DNA of 64,000 nucleotides from Alistipes senegalensis (GTDB lineage Bacteria > Pseudomonadota > Gammaproteobacteria > Burkholderiales > Burkholderiaceae_D). Position 1 is the stretch's first letter. Every line of letters starts with the position of its first letter. Below are positions 25,108 to 33,868 of this stretch, piece by piece. A program made the position numbers and the translations under genes. The notes beneath the pieces were generated by a model. The model had not been told where the DNA came from and did no database searches. It saw only the letters and a program-made list of their open reading frames with translations. The stretch covers positions 1 through 64,000 of the forward strand of contig JAMPER010000003.1 in assembly GCA_023664945.1 (NCBI GenBank). The letters run 5' to 3'.

Positions 25108-26634
25108 ATGGTTTCCTTTTCTGTCAGTCTGGTTTTGCTTGTTGCTGGCTACCTGGTCTATGGCAAGGTGGCGGAGCGTGTTTTTGGCATGGATCCCGCC
25201 CGTGTGACGCCTGCCTGCGAAAAGGCGGACGGCGTGGATTTTATTGTGCTGCCCGGCTGGCGGATTTTTATGATCCAGTTCCTGAATATTGCCGGGCTCG
25301 GCCCTATTTTTGGTGCGATCCTGGGTGCGCGGTTTGGCGCTATGGCCTATATCTGGATTGTGGCTGGCTGTATTTTTGCCGGGGCGGTGCATGATTATTT
25401 TTCCGGCATGATTTCGCTGCGTAACGGCGGCATGAGTTTTCCCGAGATTGTGGGCAAGTATATGGGCCGGGGGTTCATGCAGGCGGCGCGTGTGTTTACG
25501 CCGCTCATGATGATTTTGGTCGGGGTGGTTTTTGTGGCTGGCCCGGCAGGATTGCTTACCGGCCTGACGGCTGGTTTGTTTTCGGGTTTCCCGGATATGG
25601 CTGCCGGAAAAACGCCGGGGCAATGGTGTTTCCTGTTCTGGTCGGCTGTGATTTTTGCCTATTACCTGCTGGCGACGATTTTGCCGGTTGACCGGGTGAT
25701 TGGCCGTATTTATCCGCTTTTTGCCGCTGCATTGCTTTTTATGGCGCTGGGTATTCTGGTTGCCCTGTATGTCCACTTTCCAGCGATTCCCGAGGTTACG
25801 GACGGATTGGCCAATACGCATCCTGATGCGGCGACTACGCCGGTTTTCCCGATGCTGTTTATTACGATTGCCTGCGGCGCTCTCTCGGGGTTTCATGCCA
25901 CGCAGTCGCCCATGATGGCGCGCTGTATGGAAAATGAGCGCCAGGGCAGGGCGGTTTTTTATGGCGCGATGATTGCCGAAGGCGTGGTGGCGCTTATCTG
26001 GGCGGCGGCTGCCAGTTATGTTTTCCATTCGCCTGAAGGGCGGGCTTTTTTCCATGAGACAAATGCGGCGGTAGTGGTCGATTTTATTACGCGGGAATGG
26101 CTGGGAACGGCTGGCGCGGTGGTGGCAGTACTGGGGGTGGTGGTTGCGCCGGTTACATCGGGCGATACGGCTTTCCGTTCTGCCCGCCTGATTGTTGCCG
26201 ATGCGCTCAGGGTAGATCAGCGCCCTGTGATGAAACGGCTTGGGGTTTCTTTACCGCTTTTTGCCGGCGGTTTTTTGTTGATGGCGCTGCTGGATTTTTC
26301 GGTGGTATGGCGTTATTTTGCCTGGATGAACCAGATTCTGGGTGCGCTGGCGCTGTGGACAGCAACGGTTTATCTGGCGCGTAAAGGGAGGCGTTATGTC
26401 ATTGCCTTGCTGCCAGCCTGTTTTATGACGGCGGTGGTGTCTTCGTATGTGGTGGCCGCGCCGGAAATGCTCGGGATGCCGGGGATGCTTGCCAACGGGG
26501 CGGGTATCGGCGCGGCGCTGGCTTGTCTCGCCGGTTTTTTTGCCTGGAAAGTCCGTTTTGCCGGCGGGGATCAACAGGCGGTTGCCCTGGCAGATGCCGG
26601 GCCGGCAGTTTCTTTTGAAAAAAGTGGTCAATAA
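25108..26634 (+). CDS. Carbon starvation protein A-like transporter (CstA family)
   Basis: 508 residues, about 14 membrane segments. CstA signature regions: VDFIVLPGWRIFMIQFLNIA, GPIFGAILGARFG, AVHDYFSGMISLRNGG, GFHATQSPMMARCM and VVVAPVTSGDTAFRSARL. CstA/BtsT members import pyruvate or peptides in starvation. This is the shorter form (about 500 versus 700 residues), like those in many betaproteobacteria. The substrate cannot be read from sequence. The following FKBP gene starts 21 bases after the stop codon, possibly in one transcript. Confidence 0.9.
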   Translation: MVSFSVSLVLLVAGYLVYGKVAERVFGMDPARVTPACEKADGVDFIVLPGWRIFMIQFLNIAGLGPIFGAILGARFGAMAYIWIVAGCIFAGAVHDYFSGMISLRNGGMSFPEIVGKYMGRGFMQAARVFTPLMMILVGVVFVAGPAGLLTGLTAGLFSGFPDMAAGKTPGQWCFLFWSAVIFAYYLLATILPVDRVIGRIYPLFAAALLFMALGILVALYVHFPAIPEVTDGLANTHPDAATTPVFPMLFITIACGALSGFHATQSPMMARCMENERQGRAVFYGAMIAEGVVALIWAAAASYVFHSPEGRAFFHETNAAVVVDFITREWLGTAGAVVAVLGVVVAPVTSGDTAFRSARLIVADALRVDQRPVMKRLGVSLPLFAGGFLLMALLDFSVVWRYFAWMNQILGALALWTATVYLARKGRRYVIALLPACFMTAVVSSYVVAAPEMLGMPGMLANGAGIGAALACLAGFFAWKVRFAGGDQQAVALADAGPAVSFEKSGQ

Positions 26635-26655
26635 CTGGAATGGAAAGGAAAGATC

Positions 26656-27081
26656 ATGCAAATCAAATGGCGTATGACAGCGGCAATAGCTGTTTTTTCG
26701 GCAGCTGGACTGGCTTTTGCTGCGCCGCAGGGAAAAGGCGGAGACAAGGCAGTGACGCTGCCTTCCGGGGTGAAGGTGGAAATGCTGCGGGAAGGGACGG
26801 GTGCGTTCCCGTCGGCGTCTGACAGGGTAACGGTTCATTACCGGGGAACATTACTGGATGGCACGGAGTTTGACAGTTCGTATGCACGGGGCAAGCCGGC
26901 CAGTTTTCCGTTAAGGGGCGTGATTCGCTGCTGGACGGAAGGGGTGCAAAAGATAAAAACCGGCGGCAAGGCACGGTTGACCTGCCCTTCGGATACGGCC
27001 TATGGCTCGCGGGGGGCTGGCAGGGTTATTCCGCCTGACAGCACGCTGGTGTTTGAGGTGGAACTTTTGGGGATTGACTGA
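26656..27081 (+). CDS. Periplasmic FKBP-type peptidyl-prolyl isomerase
   Basis: 141 residues. Signal peptide (MQIKWRMTAAIAVFSAAGLA, cleavage near FA-APQ), then one FKBP domain: VTVHYRGTLLDGTEFDSSYARG, RGVIRCWTEGVQKIKTGGKA, LTCPSDTAYGSRGAGRVIPP and LVFEVELLGI. The catalytic Tyr (AYG) and Trp (CWTEG) are present. A Cys pair (VIRCW, LTCP) replaces the Gly and Ile seen in Mip-type FKBPs; similar Cys pairs are common in this bacterial subgroup. GGAAAGGAAAG precedes the ATG. A proline isomerase/chaperone for exported proteins. Confidence 0.92.
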   Translation: MQIKWRMTAAIAVFSAAGLAFAAPQGKGGDKAVTLPSGVKVEMLREGTGAFPSASDRVTVHYRGTLLDGTEFDSSYARGKPASFPLRGVIRCWTEGVQKIKTGGKARLTCPSDTAYGSRGAGRVIPPDSTLVFEVELLGID

Positions 27082-27247
27082 ACGGCAAAACGCCGGGATG
27101 CGCGTTTTGTGCCCGTTTTTGCCGGCCCTTTCCTGCCGCTGGAAAAAGTATTCGCGGCGGCGGGCCGGCCGGACTTGTTATGGCGGGGTTATCAGTTAGA
27201 ATAATTGGCTGTTGTTGAATAACGGATATTGGGAAAAAGGGAAAGAC

Positions 27248-29272
27248 ATGAGAGCAGGAAAGGTTGCCCGTTTCAGAGCCGGGGCGCTGGCGGCTGCGCT
27301 GGCGGCTGCGCTGGTATGCGCAGGCAGTGCGTCTGCCGCTTCTTCCAGGGATCTGTGCGTAAACTGTACGGATATCGACCCGCTTATGGAAGCGACGGAC
27401 AATTATTACCGCAAGCAGTATGACCGGGCGTTTCCCCTTTTCCACCGCCATGCCGTGAAAGGCAATGCCCGGGCGCAGAATAATCTGGGCATTATGTACG
27501 AACGGGGCCTTGGCGTGGCGCGCCATGAAGGCATGGCTGTTGAATGGTACAGGAAGGCGGCCGAGCAGGGGCTGGCGGAAGCCCAGTTTAATCTGGGCCG
27601 TATGTATGGCCGCGGCGCAGGCGTGGCAAAGAATGAGCGCCGGGCGGCGGACTGGTACCGGATGGCCGGTGTCAGGGGACATGCGGAGGCGCAAAACAAT
27701 CTGGCGGTGCTGTATCAGGAAGGGCGGGGCGTTGCCAAAAATTATGCCCAGGCAGCCGAGTGGTACAGGAAGGCGGCAGTACAGGGGCTGGCGGAGGCCC
27801 AGAATAACCTGGCAGTGTTGTATGAGGAGGGATTGGGCGTTCCCCGCAATGAGGCGCTGGCGCGCGAGTGGTTCCTGAAAGCGGCCGAACAGGGGTATGT
27901 ACAGGCGCAATACTATCTGGGCATGATGCATGAAAAGGGGATTGGCGTTGGCAGGAATGATGCGCTTGCCCTGGACTGGTACCGGCAGGCTGCGGATGAG
28001 GGTTACAGCCTGGCCCAGCACAAGCTGGGAGAGATGTATGCAAAAGGGCGCGGCGTTTCGCAGGACAATGCGCAGGCCTTTATCTGGTTTTACAAGGCTG
28101 CCGAGCAGGGGTATGCCCCTTCACAGAATGCGCTTGGCGTGATGTATGTTGATGGCAAAGGGGTGATCCAGGATTTTGCCGAGGCAGCGCACTGGCTGGG
28201 CAAGGCTGCTGAACAGGGTTATGCCGAGGCGCAAAATAATCTGGGTGTCCTGTTTGAAAAAGGAGCGGGAAGACAGCAGGATTATGCAAAGGCAGTTATG
28301 CATTACCGCAAGGCGGCAGCGCAGGGTAATGCGCAAGCCCAGTATAACCTTGGGCGTCTGTATGCCGCCGGTGCGGGCGCGCCGCAAAATCACCGGACGG
28401 CGGCTTTCTGGTTCCGTAATGCGGCGGAGCAGGGGCTGCCTGGCGCCCAGAATAACCTTGGTTTTATGTATGCCTGCGGCCTGGGGGTGCGGCATGACGA
28501 TATGCAGGCGGTTTACTGGTATCGGCAGGCGGCAAAGCAGGGGCTGGCTGACGCCCAGTACAATCTGGCAGGTATGTATTACAGGGGGCAGGGTGTTGAC
28601 AAGGATGATATGGAGGCGCATCTCTGGTTCAAGAAGGCGGCTGCCCAGAAAATGGTAGAAGCGCAAAACAGCCTGGGCATTATGTATGAGCGGGGGATTG
28701 GCGTTCCGCAAGAGGAGGTGCAGGCTGTGGTCTGGTATTACATGGGAGCGACCCAGGGTTATGCCGAGTCGCAGAATAATCTGGCCAATATGTACTATGC
28801 CGGACGCGGCGTGAAGCAGGATCATGCCCGCGCCTTTATCTGGTATCACCGGGCGGCCGGGCAGGGGCTGGCGGCTGCCCAGAATAATCTGGGTGTGCTG
28901 TATGAGAAAGGCATGGGGGGCGGCCAGTTTACGGCCCAGGCCATTGAATGGTACAGGAAGGCTGCGGCGCAAGGTAATGCCCAGGCACAGAATAACCTGG
29001 GACGTTTGTATGAATCCGGTACGGGTGTGCCAAAGGATGTTGAGCTGGCGGCCGGCTGGTACCGGCAGGCTGCCGAGCAAGGGCTGGCAGAGGCGCAGAA
29101 CAATCTGGGGGTTCTCTATTATGAGGGCCGTGGTGTGGCGCAAAATTATGTGCAGGCTGCCGACTGGTTTAAAAAGGCCGCCGGGCAGGGGTTACCGGAG
29201 GCAATGGATAATCTGGGCAATCTGTATGTCAGCCACCACAGGACAGGAGCCCATTATGTCGGAGGCGCCTGA
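27248..29272 (+). CDS. Large secreted Sel1-repeat protein (16-17 repeats)
   Basis: 674 residues. ATG 27248 follows AAAAAGGGAAAGAC. The signal peptide has a tandem ALAA repeat and ends near ASA-ASS. The mature N-terminus carries a Cys-x-x-Cys motif (DLCVNCTDID), then a TPR-like unit and 16 almost canonical Sel1 repeats (consensus AQNNLGVLYEEGRGV, AxxWYRKAAEQGLAE) plus a partial 17th. Repeat sequences are very regular, more so than in the neighbouring paralogs, which suggests recent internal duplication. Its likely role is a periplasmic or extracellular scaffold. Confidence 0.92.
   Translation: MRAGKVARFRAGALAAALAAALVCAGSASAASSRDLCVNCTDIDPLMEATDNYYRKQYDRAFPLFHRHAVKGNARAQNNLGIMYERGLGVARHEGMAVEWYRKAAEQGLAEAQFNLGRMYGRGAGVAKNERRAADWYRMAGVRGHAEAQNNLAVLYQEGRGVAKNYAQAAEWYRKAAVQGLAEAQNNLAVLYEEGLGVPRNEALAREWFLKAAEQGYVQAQYYLGMMHEKGIGVGRNDALALDWYRQAADEGYSLAQHKLGEMYAKGRGVSQDNAQAFIWFYKAAEQGYAPSQNALGVMYVDGKGVIQDFAEAAHWLGKAAEQGYAEAQNNLGVLFEKGAGRQQDYAKAVMHYRKAAAQGNAQAQYNLGRLYAAGAGAPQNHRTAAFWFRNAAEQGLPGAQNNLGFMYACGLGVRHDDMQAVYWYRQAAKQGLADAQYNLAGMYYRGQGVDKDDMEAHLWFKKAAAQKMVEAQNSLGIMYERGIGVPQEEVQAVVWYYMGATQGYAESQNNLANMYYAGRGVKQDHARAFIWYHRAAGQGLAAAQNNLGVLYEKGMGGGQFTAQAIEWYRKAAAQGNAQAQNNLGRLYESGTGVPKDVELAAGWYRQAAEQGLAEAQNNLGVLYYEGRGVAQNYVQAADWFKKAAGQGLPEAMDNLGNLYVSHHRTGAHYVGGA
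27284..27314 (+). repeat. 12-base tandem repeat in a signal peptide
   Basis: GCGCTGGCGGCT occurs twice in tandem, followed by a third partial copy GCGCTGG. Each 12-base unit encodes four residues of the hydrophobic core. Confidence 0.9.
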
Positions 29273-29367
29273 GGGGGCGCTTTTGCCCGGCATGGGTATG
29301 GGGAAGAAGCGCAGTTGGTTTTTTCCTTTACGGTGCGGGCGGGCGCTTACATTTTGATGGGCAGATC

Positions 29368-30825
29368 ATGATGCAACCCATATCAGGAAAGCAGGGCAAA
29401 AAGGAAAGGCAGGCATGGTTGTGCCTGCTTTTTGCCATCTGTTTTGCGTTATGGCCCGATGCTGTGCTGGCTGATGATTATGCGGCGGGCGCGGCCTTTT
29501 ACCGGCAACGGGAATACCGCCGGGCGCTTGACCTGTTTGGCCGGGCGGCGCAGCAGGGGAACAGGCGGGCGCAGGCGGCGTTGGGGACGATGTATTACAA
29601 CGGCGAGGGAACGCCGGCAGACCATGCCCAGGCAGCGAAGTGGTATGAAAAAGCGGCACGGCAGGGGGATGCGCAATCCCAGTTTGATTTGGCCGGTATG
29701 CTGGAGGAGGGGGAAGGCGTGCCCCGGGATGAGGCTGCGGCGGCGAAGTGGTATGAAAAGGCAGCGATGCAGGGCCATGCCAAGGCGCAGGATAATCTGG
29801 GGTTCCTTTATTCGGAAGGCCGCGGGGTTGTGCAGGATGATGCGCTTGCGCTGATGTGGTTCAAAAGGGCGGCGGAACAGGGATTGCCCGAAGCGCTGGC
29901 CAATCTGGGCGTGTTTTATTCGGAAGGCAGGGCGGTAGAGAAGAATCCGGCGCAGGCGGCCAGCCTTTACCGGCAGGCGGCGGCGCAGGGGCTGGCAATG
30001 GCACAGTATGAGTTGGGCCATGCCTGCAAGGAAGGGCATGGTGTGCCGAAGGATGTGGCACAGGCCGCAAGGTGGTACAGGAAGGCAGCCGAACAGGGGT
30101 ATGCGGAGGCTCAGTATGAACTGGGGCAGCTTTACCTGGAGGGTCATGGTGTGCCGGAAGATGATGAACAGGCGATGGCATGGTTTGCCAAGGCAGCAGA
30201 AAAGAATTTGCCCGAGGCGCAAGCCAGTATTGGCCTGATGTATGCGACGGGCCGGGGTGTTGAGAAAAATCCGGAAGAAGCGGCTGCGTGGTACGAAAAG
30301 GCGGCCGGGCAGGGTTTTCCTGAAGCGCAGCTTTTATTGGCCGAGCTGTATTACAAGGGAGAGGGGGTATGGCGAAATGATGCGCTTGCGCTGAAATGGT
30401 ATGGGCAGGCGGCCGAACAGGGTTTGCCTGAGGCGCAGGACGCCATGGGGCTGATTTATACGCGTGGCGACGGGGTTGAGCGCGATTATCATAAGGCGGT
30501 GGAATGGTTCAGGAAAGCGGCCGATCAGGGATATGCGGAATCCCAGAATAACCTGGGGTTTATGTATGCAAGAGGGCTGGGGGTGGAACAGGATTATGAA
30601 ACAGCCATCAAGTGGTACCGCAAAGCGGTGGAACATGATTTGCCCCAGGCCCAGTTTAATTTGGGCAGTATGTATTTGCGCGGGGACGGCGTCAGGCAGA
30701 GCGACCAGACTGCTGCCCAGTGGTTTAAAAAGGCGGCTGACCAGGGAATGGAGGCGGCCCGTGAGAGCCTGGAGCGTATCATGATACGGGGGCAGCTGCT
30801 TAGCGAAGAGGAAAGAAGTATTTAG
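29368..30825 (+). CDS. Large secreted Sel1-repeat protein (11 repeats)
   Basis: 485 residues. Signal peptide MMQPISGKQGKKERQAWLCL with cleavage near VLA-DDY, then a TPR-like cap (AAFYRQREYRRALDLFGRAA) and eleven Sel1 units, such as ALGTMYYNGEGT, NLGFLYSEGRGV, ELGQLYLEGHGV, SIGLMYATGRGV, NLGFMYARGLGV and NLGSMYLRGDGV. No Cys in the mature repeats. It is 95 bases downstream of the preceding Sel1 gene, so the pair may be co-transcribed. Its end is followed by A+T-rich DNA and the C10 tract. Confidence 0.92.
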   Translation: MMQPISGKQGKKERQAWLCLLFAICFALWPDAVLADDYAAGAAFYRQREYRRALDLFGRAAQQGNRRAQAALGTMYYNGEGTPADHAQAAKWYEKAARQGDAQSQFDLAGMLEEGEGVPRDEAAAAKWYEKAAMQGHAKAQDNLGFLYSEGRGVVQDDALALMWFKRAAEQGLPEALANLGVFYSEGRAVEKNPAQAASLYRQAAAQGLAMAQYELGHACKEGHGVPKDVAQAARWYRKAAEQGYAEAQYELGQLYLEGHGVPEDDEQAMAWFAKAAEKNLPEAQASIGLMYATGRGVEKNPEEAAAWYEKAAGQGFPEAQLLLAELYYKGEGVWRNDALALKWYGQAAEQGLPEAQDAMGLIYTRGDGVERDYHKAVEWFRKAADQGYAESQNNLGFMYARGLGVEQDYETAIKWYRKAVEHDLPQAQFNLGSMYLRGDGVRQSDQTAAQWFKKAADQGMEAARESLERIMIRGQLLSEEERSI

Positions 30826-30886
30826 CCAGACAGAAAAAAGATTTTTATTTTTGCTGATTAAAATAATCGTACACAATAATTATTTT

Positions 30887-30896
30887 CCCCCCCCCC
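30887..30896 (+). repeat. C10 homopolymer tract in the 5' leader of the opgB-like gene
   Basis: Ten consecutive C, nine bases before the ATG at 30906, where a ribosome binding site would normally sit. A promoter candidate, TTGCTG (30851-30856), 18 bases, AATAAT (30875-30880), would place the transcription start at about the first C. The length of such tracts changes by slipped-strand mispairing. Confidence 0.85.
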
Positions 30897-30905
30897 TTGC
30901 GAACC

Positions 30906-32407
30906 ATGAAATATTTATCAGGTATTTTTCGATTTATCACGGCATTAACCGGATTCCTGGCTATTTTCTTTTTAACCACAACAAAATGGCTCACCGCTAC
31001 TTTTGGAAAAAATATTACCATTGACCAAATATTGTTTCATCTGGTTACACCGCAATCCGGTGTAAGCCTTAAGATTGTTATGAAAATTGCCGTCTTCTTC
31101 CTTGTTTTAATTGCGGGGGGGGGGTATGGGTTTTTCTTGTTTACAAAATTGATTATTTCTCCCGCCTTTTCTTTTCATTGCCCGGTATTCTCATAGCATG
31201 GCATAAAAAAGCCTCTGCCCTCCGGATTCAGCATAATAAAAAATACTTTTTTATCCTTCTTTTTCTTTTTATTATCAGCCTGATTACAGGTTATATCAGT
31301 TTAAAAAAGGCTGATAACAAGCTGCATATCAGGGAATATCTTTCATCTCGTCAGGAAACGACAGGAAAAGATTTTTTTTCGGAACATTATCAGGTTCCGC
31401 CGGCTAGTGAAATTACCTTTAACAAAAAGAAAAACCTGGTGATTGTGTTGGCGGAATCCCTGGAAAACAGTTTTTCCGATTCCCGTATTGGATCTTCTCT
31501 TATACCGAATCTGGAATCATTCAAAAAACAATCACGGCACAATCTTAACCAGATACAGGTTCATGGAACCGGCTGGACGATTGGCGCCATGACAGCATGG
31601 CATTTTGGCGTGCCATTGAAACTGCCGGTTGACGGGAACAACTACAGCACCAAATTTGGCCATACAACGTTCCTTCCCCATGCCACAAGTATTTTTGATA
31701 TTCTCGCCGAAAACGGATATGAACAGGTATTGTTGCTGGGAAGCAAGAAAGCCTATTCAGGCAAGGATAATCTTTACAAGCATGGCAATTTCCGCATACT
31801 GGATAAGGCCTATTGGAAAAAAGCAGGCTATGACATAGATAAATTCAAAGGAACGGACTGGGGATACAATGATGCCTTCTTATTTGCCCGGGCAACAGAA
31901 ATGTATCAAGAGCTGTCCCTGAAAGGGAAGCCTTTTGTCCTGGTTATTGAAACGGTAGATACGCATTTCCCTGATGGTTTTTGCCCTGAAGAGGAAAAGG
32001 TTTACTACGATATCCGTGACGCGATTGTGAAAACGGACAGGGAGCTGGGGAAATTCCTTGCAGAAAATTTTGCAAGGAAGACTGACGATACGGTAGTTGC
32101 CGTATTGGGTGACCATTTGTTTATGGGAAATCCCGTTTTTCTTTCTCCTGTTCGCGAAAGAACTATTTTTAATGCTTTTGCCGGGGATGTGCCGTCATTT
32201 GGAAAGAGAAAGCACTCAGAGAAAGTATCTGCGCTGGATATGGCTCCTACTTTGCTGGAAGCAGCCGGTGCAAAATGGGGATCTTCCCGGTTTGGGCTGG
32301 GGGTCAGCCTGTTTTCTGATGATCCCTCTCTGGTTTCCCTTTACGGGGAACAGGAACTGAACCGCCTGCTCGCTCAATATTCTGCTTTTTATGAGGCTCT
32401 GTATTGA
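30906..32407 (+). pseudogene. OpgB/MdoB-like phosphoglycerol transferase, frameshifted at a G10 tract (phase-off or assembly error)
   Basis: The N-terminal part is read from ATG 30906 (MKYLSGIFRFITALTGFLAI, then NITIDQILFHLVTPQSG) and breaks after the G run; its frame ends at 31196. The rest is in another frame, open from 31073 to 32407: more membrane helices, then a sulfatase-fold domain with NLVIVLAESLENSFSD, GTGWTIGAMTAWHFGVPL (Thr of GTGWT is the expected nucleophile), ETVDTHFPDGFC and VAVLGDH. These match the family that transfers phosphoglycerol to periplasmic glucans (OpgB/MdoB) and the related LTA synthases. With eight or eleven G the frames would join and give about 500 residues. No Shine-Dalgarno is visible. 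The gene is A+T-richer than its neighbours. Confidence 0.8.
31115..31124 (+). repeat. G10 homopolymer tract inside the opgB-like coding region
   Basis: Ten G in a row, read as Ala-Gly-Gly-Gly in the starting frame. With ten G the frame is wrong for the C-terminal part. Eight or eleven G would restore it, giving LIAGG followed by VWVFLVYKIDYFS. This is the usual sign of a contingency locus. Confidence 0.9.
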
Positions 32408-32487
32408 AAGTCTGAATGTTATGATGCTTTTTTTAGCCTGACGGAAGGTGTTTTCCCTGAAGGCAGCAAGCAGTTTTCCAAGGGATG

Positions 32488-32763
32488 TTATGCCTGCAAG
32501 CGGGATTCGAGCAAGGCGATAATGGCGGTATGGCCTGAGGCGTATTCGTCTCCGGCTGCCAGGAAGGGAATGCCGATACAGGTTTCCGGGATGCCATAGC
32601 GTTTGCCTGTTTCCCGCAGTTCTTCGTAATGCGCCCTGTCGGCGTAAATTTCTTTGCAGACCAGATTGGCAAACCGGCCGGAAGCGGCGGCAAGGTACGA
32701 TTCAAGCAAGGCGCAGCCGGGGCAGCCTTTGCCAAGGTAAAGGGTCATGTGGCTAAACGGCAT
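32488..32763 (-). CDS. Small thioredoxin/glutaredoxin-like protein
   Basis: 91 residues. A strand ending in LGKGCPGC (Cys 14 and 17) and a helix follow the thioredoxin/glutaredoxin start, and IPETCIGIPFLAAGDEYASG resembles the cis-Pro turn and last strand (GIPFL). No signal peptide, so cytoplasmic. Neither glutaredoxin (CPYC) nor thioredoxin (CGPC) by its active site; a disulfide oxidoreductase of unknown substrate. It is convergent with the opgB-like gene (80-base gap). Confidence 0.75.
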   Translation of the reverse strand: MPFSHMTLYLGKGCPGCALLESYLAAASGRFANLVCKEIYADRAHYEELRETGKRYGIPETCIGIPFLAAGDEYASGHTAIIALLESRLQA

Positions 32764-33014
32764 AGTTTTTTCCTGAAAAGCAGCTGACAGTTTGCCATGA
32801 TACTGCTTTATGCGGCAGATGTTGTCATTGTGTGTTGGCGCACAGGCAGCCGAAGGGCGGATAAATGGCTGGAAGGCCTGGCGTGTATCCGGGAAATCCG
32901 GCAGCCTTTTTTGCGGGAGGCAGGTTGTGTTGGCAAGTTTTTGGCTTGCACAGAAAGATGCGCAAAGCCGGGTTTCATGGTTTAATTAGGCCTGTCTATT
33001 GGCAGGCGGTGCGC

Positions 33015-33557
33015 ATGAACAGCAAACAGACATTTTGGATAACGGGGATAGGGACTATTTGGGCCGCTTTTTTCCTTTTTATGCCGACTGCCGCCGCGCA
33101 GCAGCAGGCACAGCCTGCACCCCCTGTTCAGGCACAGCAGGCTTCTCCGGCGGCTGCTCCTGCTCCGAATCAGAATCAGGCACAGGCGGCCGCCCCGGCT
33201 TCCGATGAGAAGAAGGATGATGATGAAACCGTTTTTGATAACGGTGTGAAGATGAAAATCCTTCGGGCAGGCAAGGGCCCCAAACCTGCGCCGAACGCTA
33301 TTGTCCAAATACAGTATATTGGCAGTCTGGAGGATGGAACCGAGTTTGACCGGTCTTATTCGCGCCGTTATCCGTCTATTTACAAGTTGTCAGATGTGAT
33401 TGGATGCTGGCAGACCGGTATTCCGGAAATGCAGGTGGGCAGCAAGGCCAAGTTTACTTGCCCGCCCGGATCTGCCAACGGCAAGCGTCCGGTGGATTTT
33501 ATCTGGGGCGATACGACGCTGTATTTTGTGATTGAGCTGATTGCCATTACCGGCTAG
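33015..33557 (+). CDS. Periplasmic FKBP-fold protein, divergent active site
   Basis: 180 residues. Signal peptide MNSKQTFWITGIGTIWAAFF with cleavage near AAA-QQQ, a 45-residue Gln/Ala/Pro linker, then an FKBP domain: VQIQYIGSLEDGTEFDRSYS, LSDVIGCWQTGIPEMQVGSK, FTCPPGSANGKRPV and LYFVIELIAI. Cys occupies the same two positions as in the FKBP at 26656. Where the family has the active-site Tyr (AYG) this protein has Ala-Asn-Gly, so isomerase activity may be weak or lost. Start ATG 33015 has a poor ribosome binding site. The linker may attach it to a partner or surface. Confidence 0.85.
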   Translation: MNSKQTFWITGIGTIWAAFFLFMPTAAAQQQAQPAPPVQAQQASPAAAPAPNQNQAQAAAPASDEKKDDDETVFDNGVKMKILRAGKGPKPAPNAIVQIQYIGSLEDGTEFDRSYSRRYPSIYKLSDVIGCWQTGIPEMQVGSKAKFTCPPGSANGKRPVDFIWGDTTLYFVIELIAITG

Positions 33558-33868
33558 GGCAGCGCCTCCGGGAGAGGTGTGTTTCCCCGGCGTATCGGCA
33601 GCGGGTTGCTCTTCGGATAACTGAAAAAACCAGGCCGCCGGGTTTCATTATTTTCCCGGAAGATTCCCCTGTTTTCGAATAACAATCGGCATGGGATTGG
33701 AACCGGTTTTTATGGCAAAAAAACAACAAACCGGGGGTATTTTGCCGGGTTTTGCGGTGAAAAACGGGGAGGAGGCGACTGTGATCTCCCAAACGGCGCG
33801 GCCTGGCATACAATTTCGCGGGGCTTTCCCCTTTACTTTATTGAATCCGCAATACAGGAACTGACGAG
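33558..33868. other. Porin upstream region
   Basis: 311 bases. A TACAAT -10 box at 33809-33814 with a weak -35 partner, and a small hairpin GGGG-CTTT-CCCC right after it in the leader, are the visible signals for the porin gene. No other gene or repeat seen. Confidence 0.5.
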
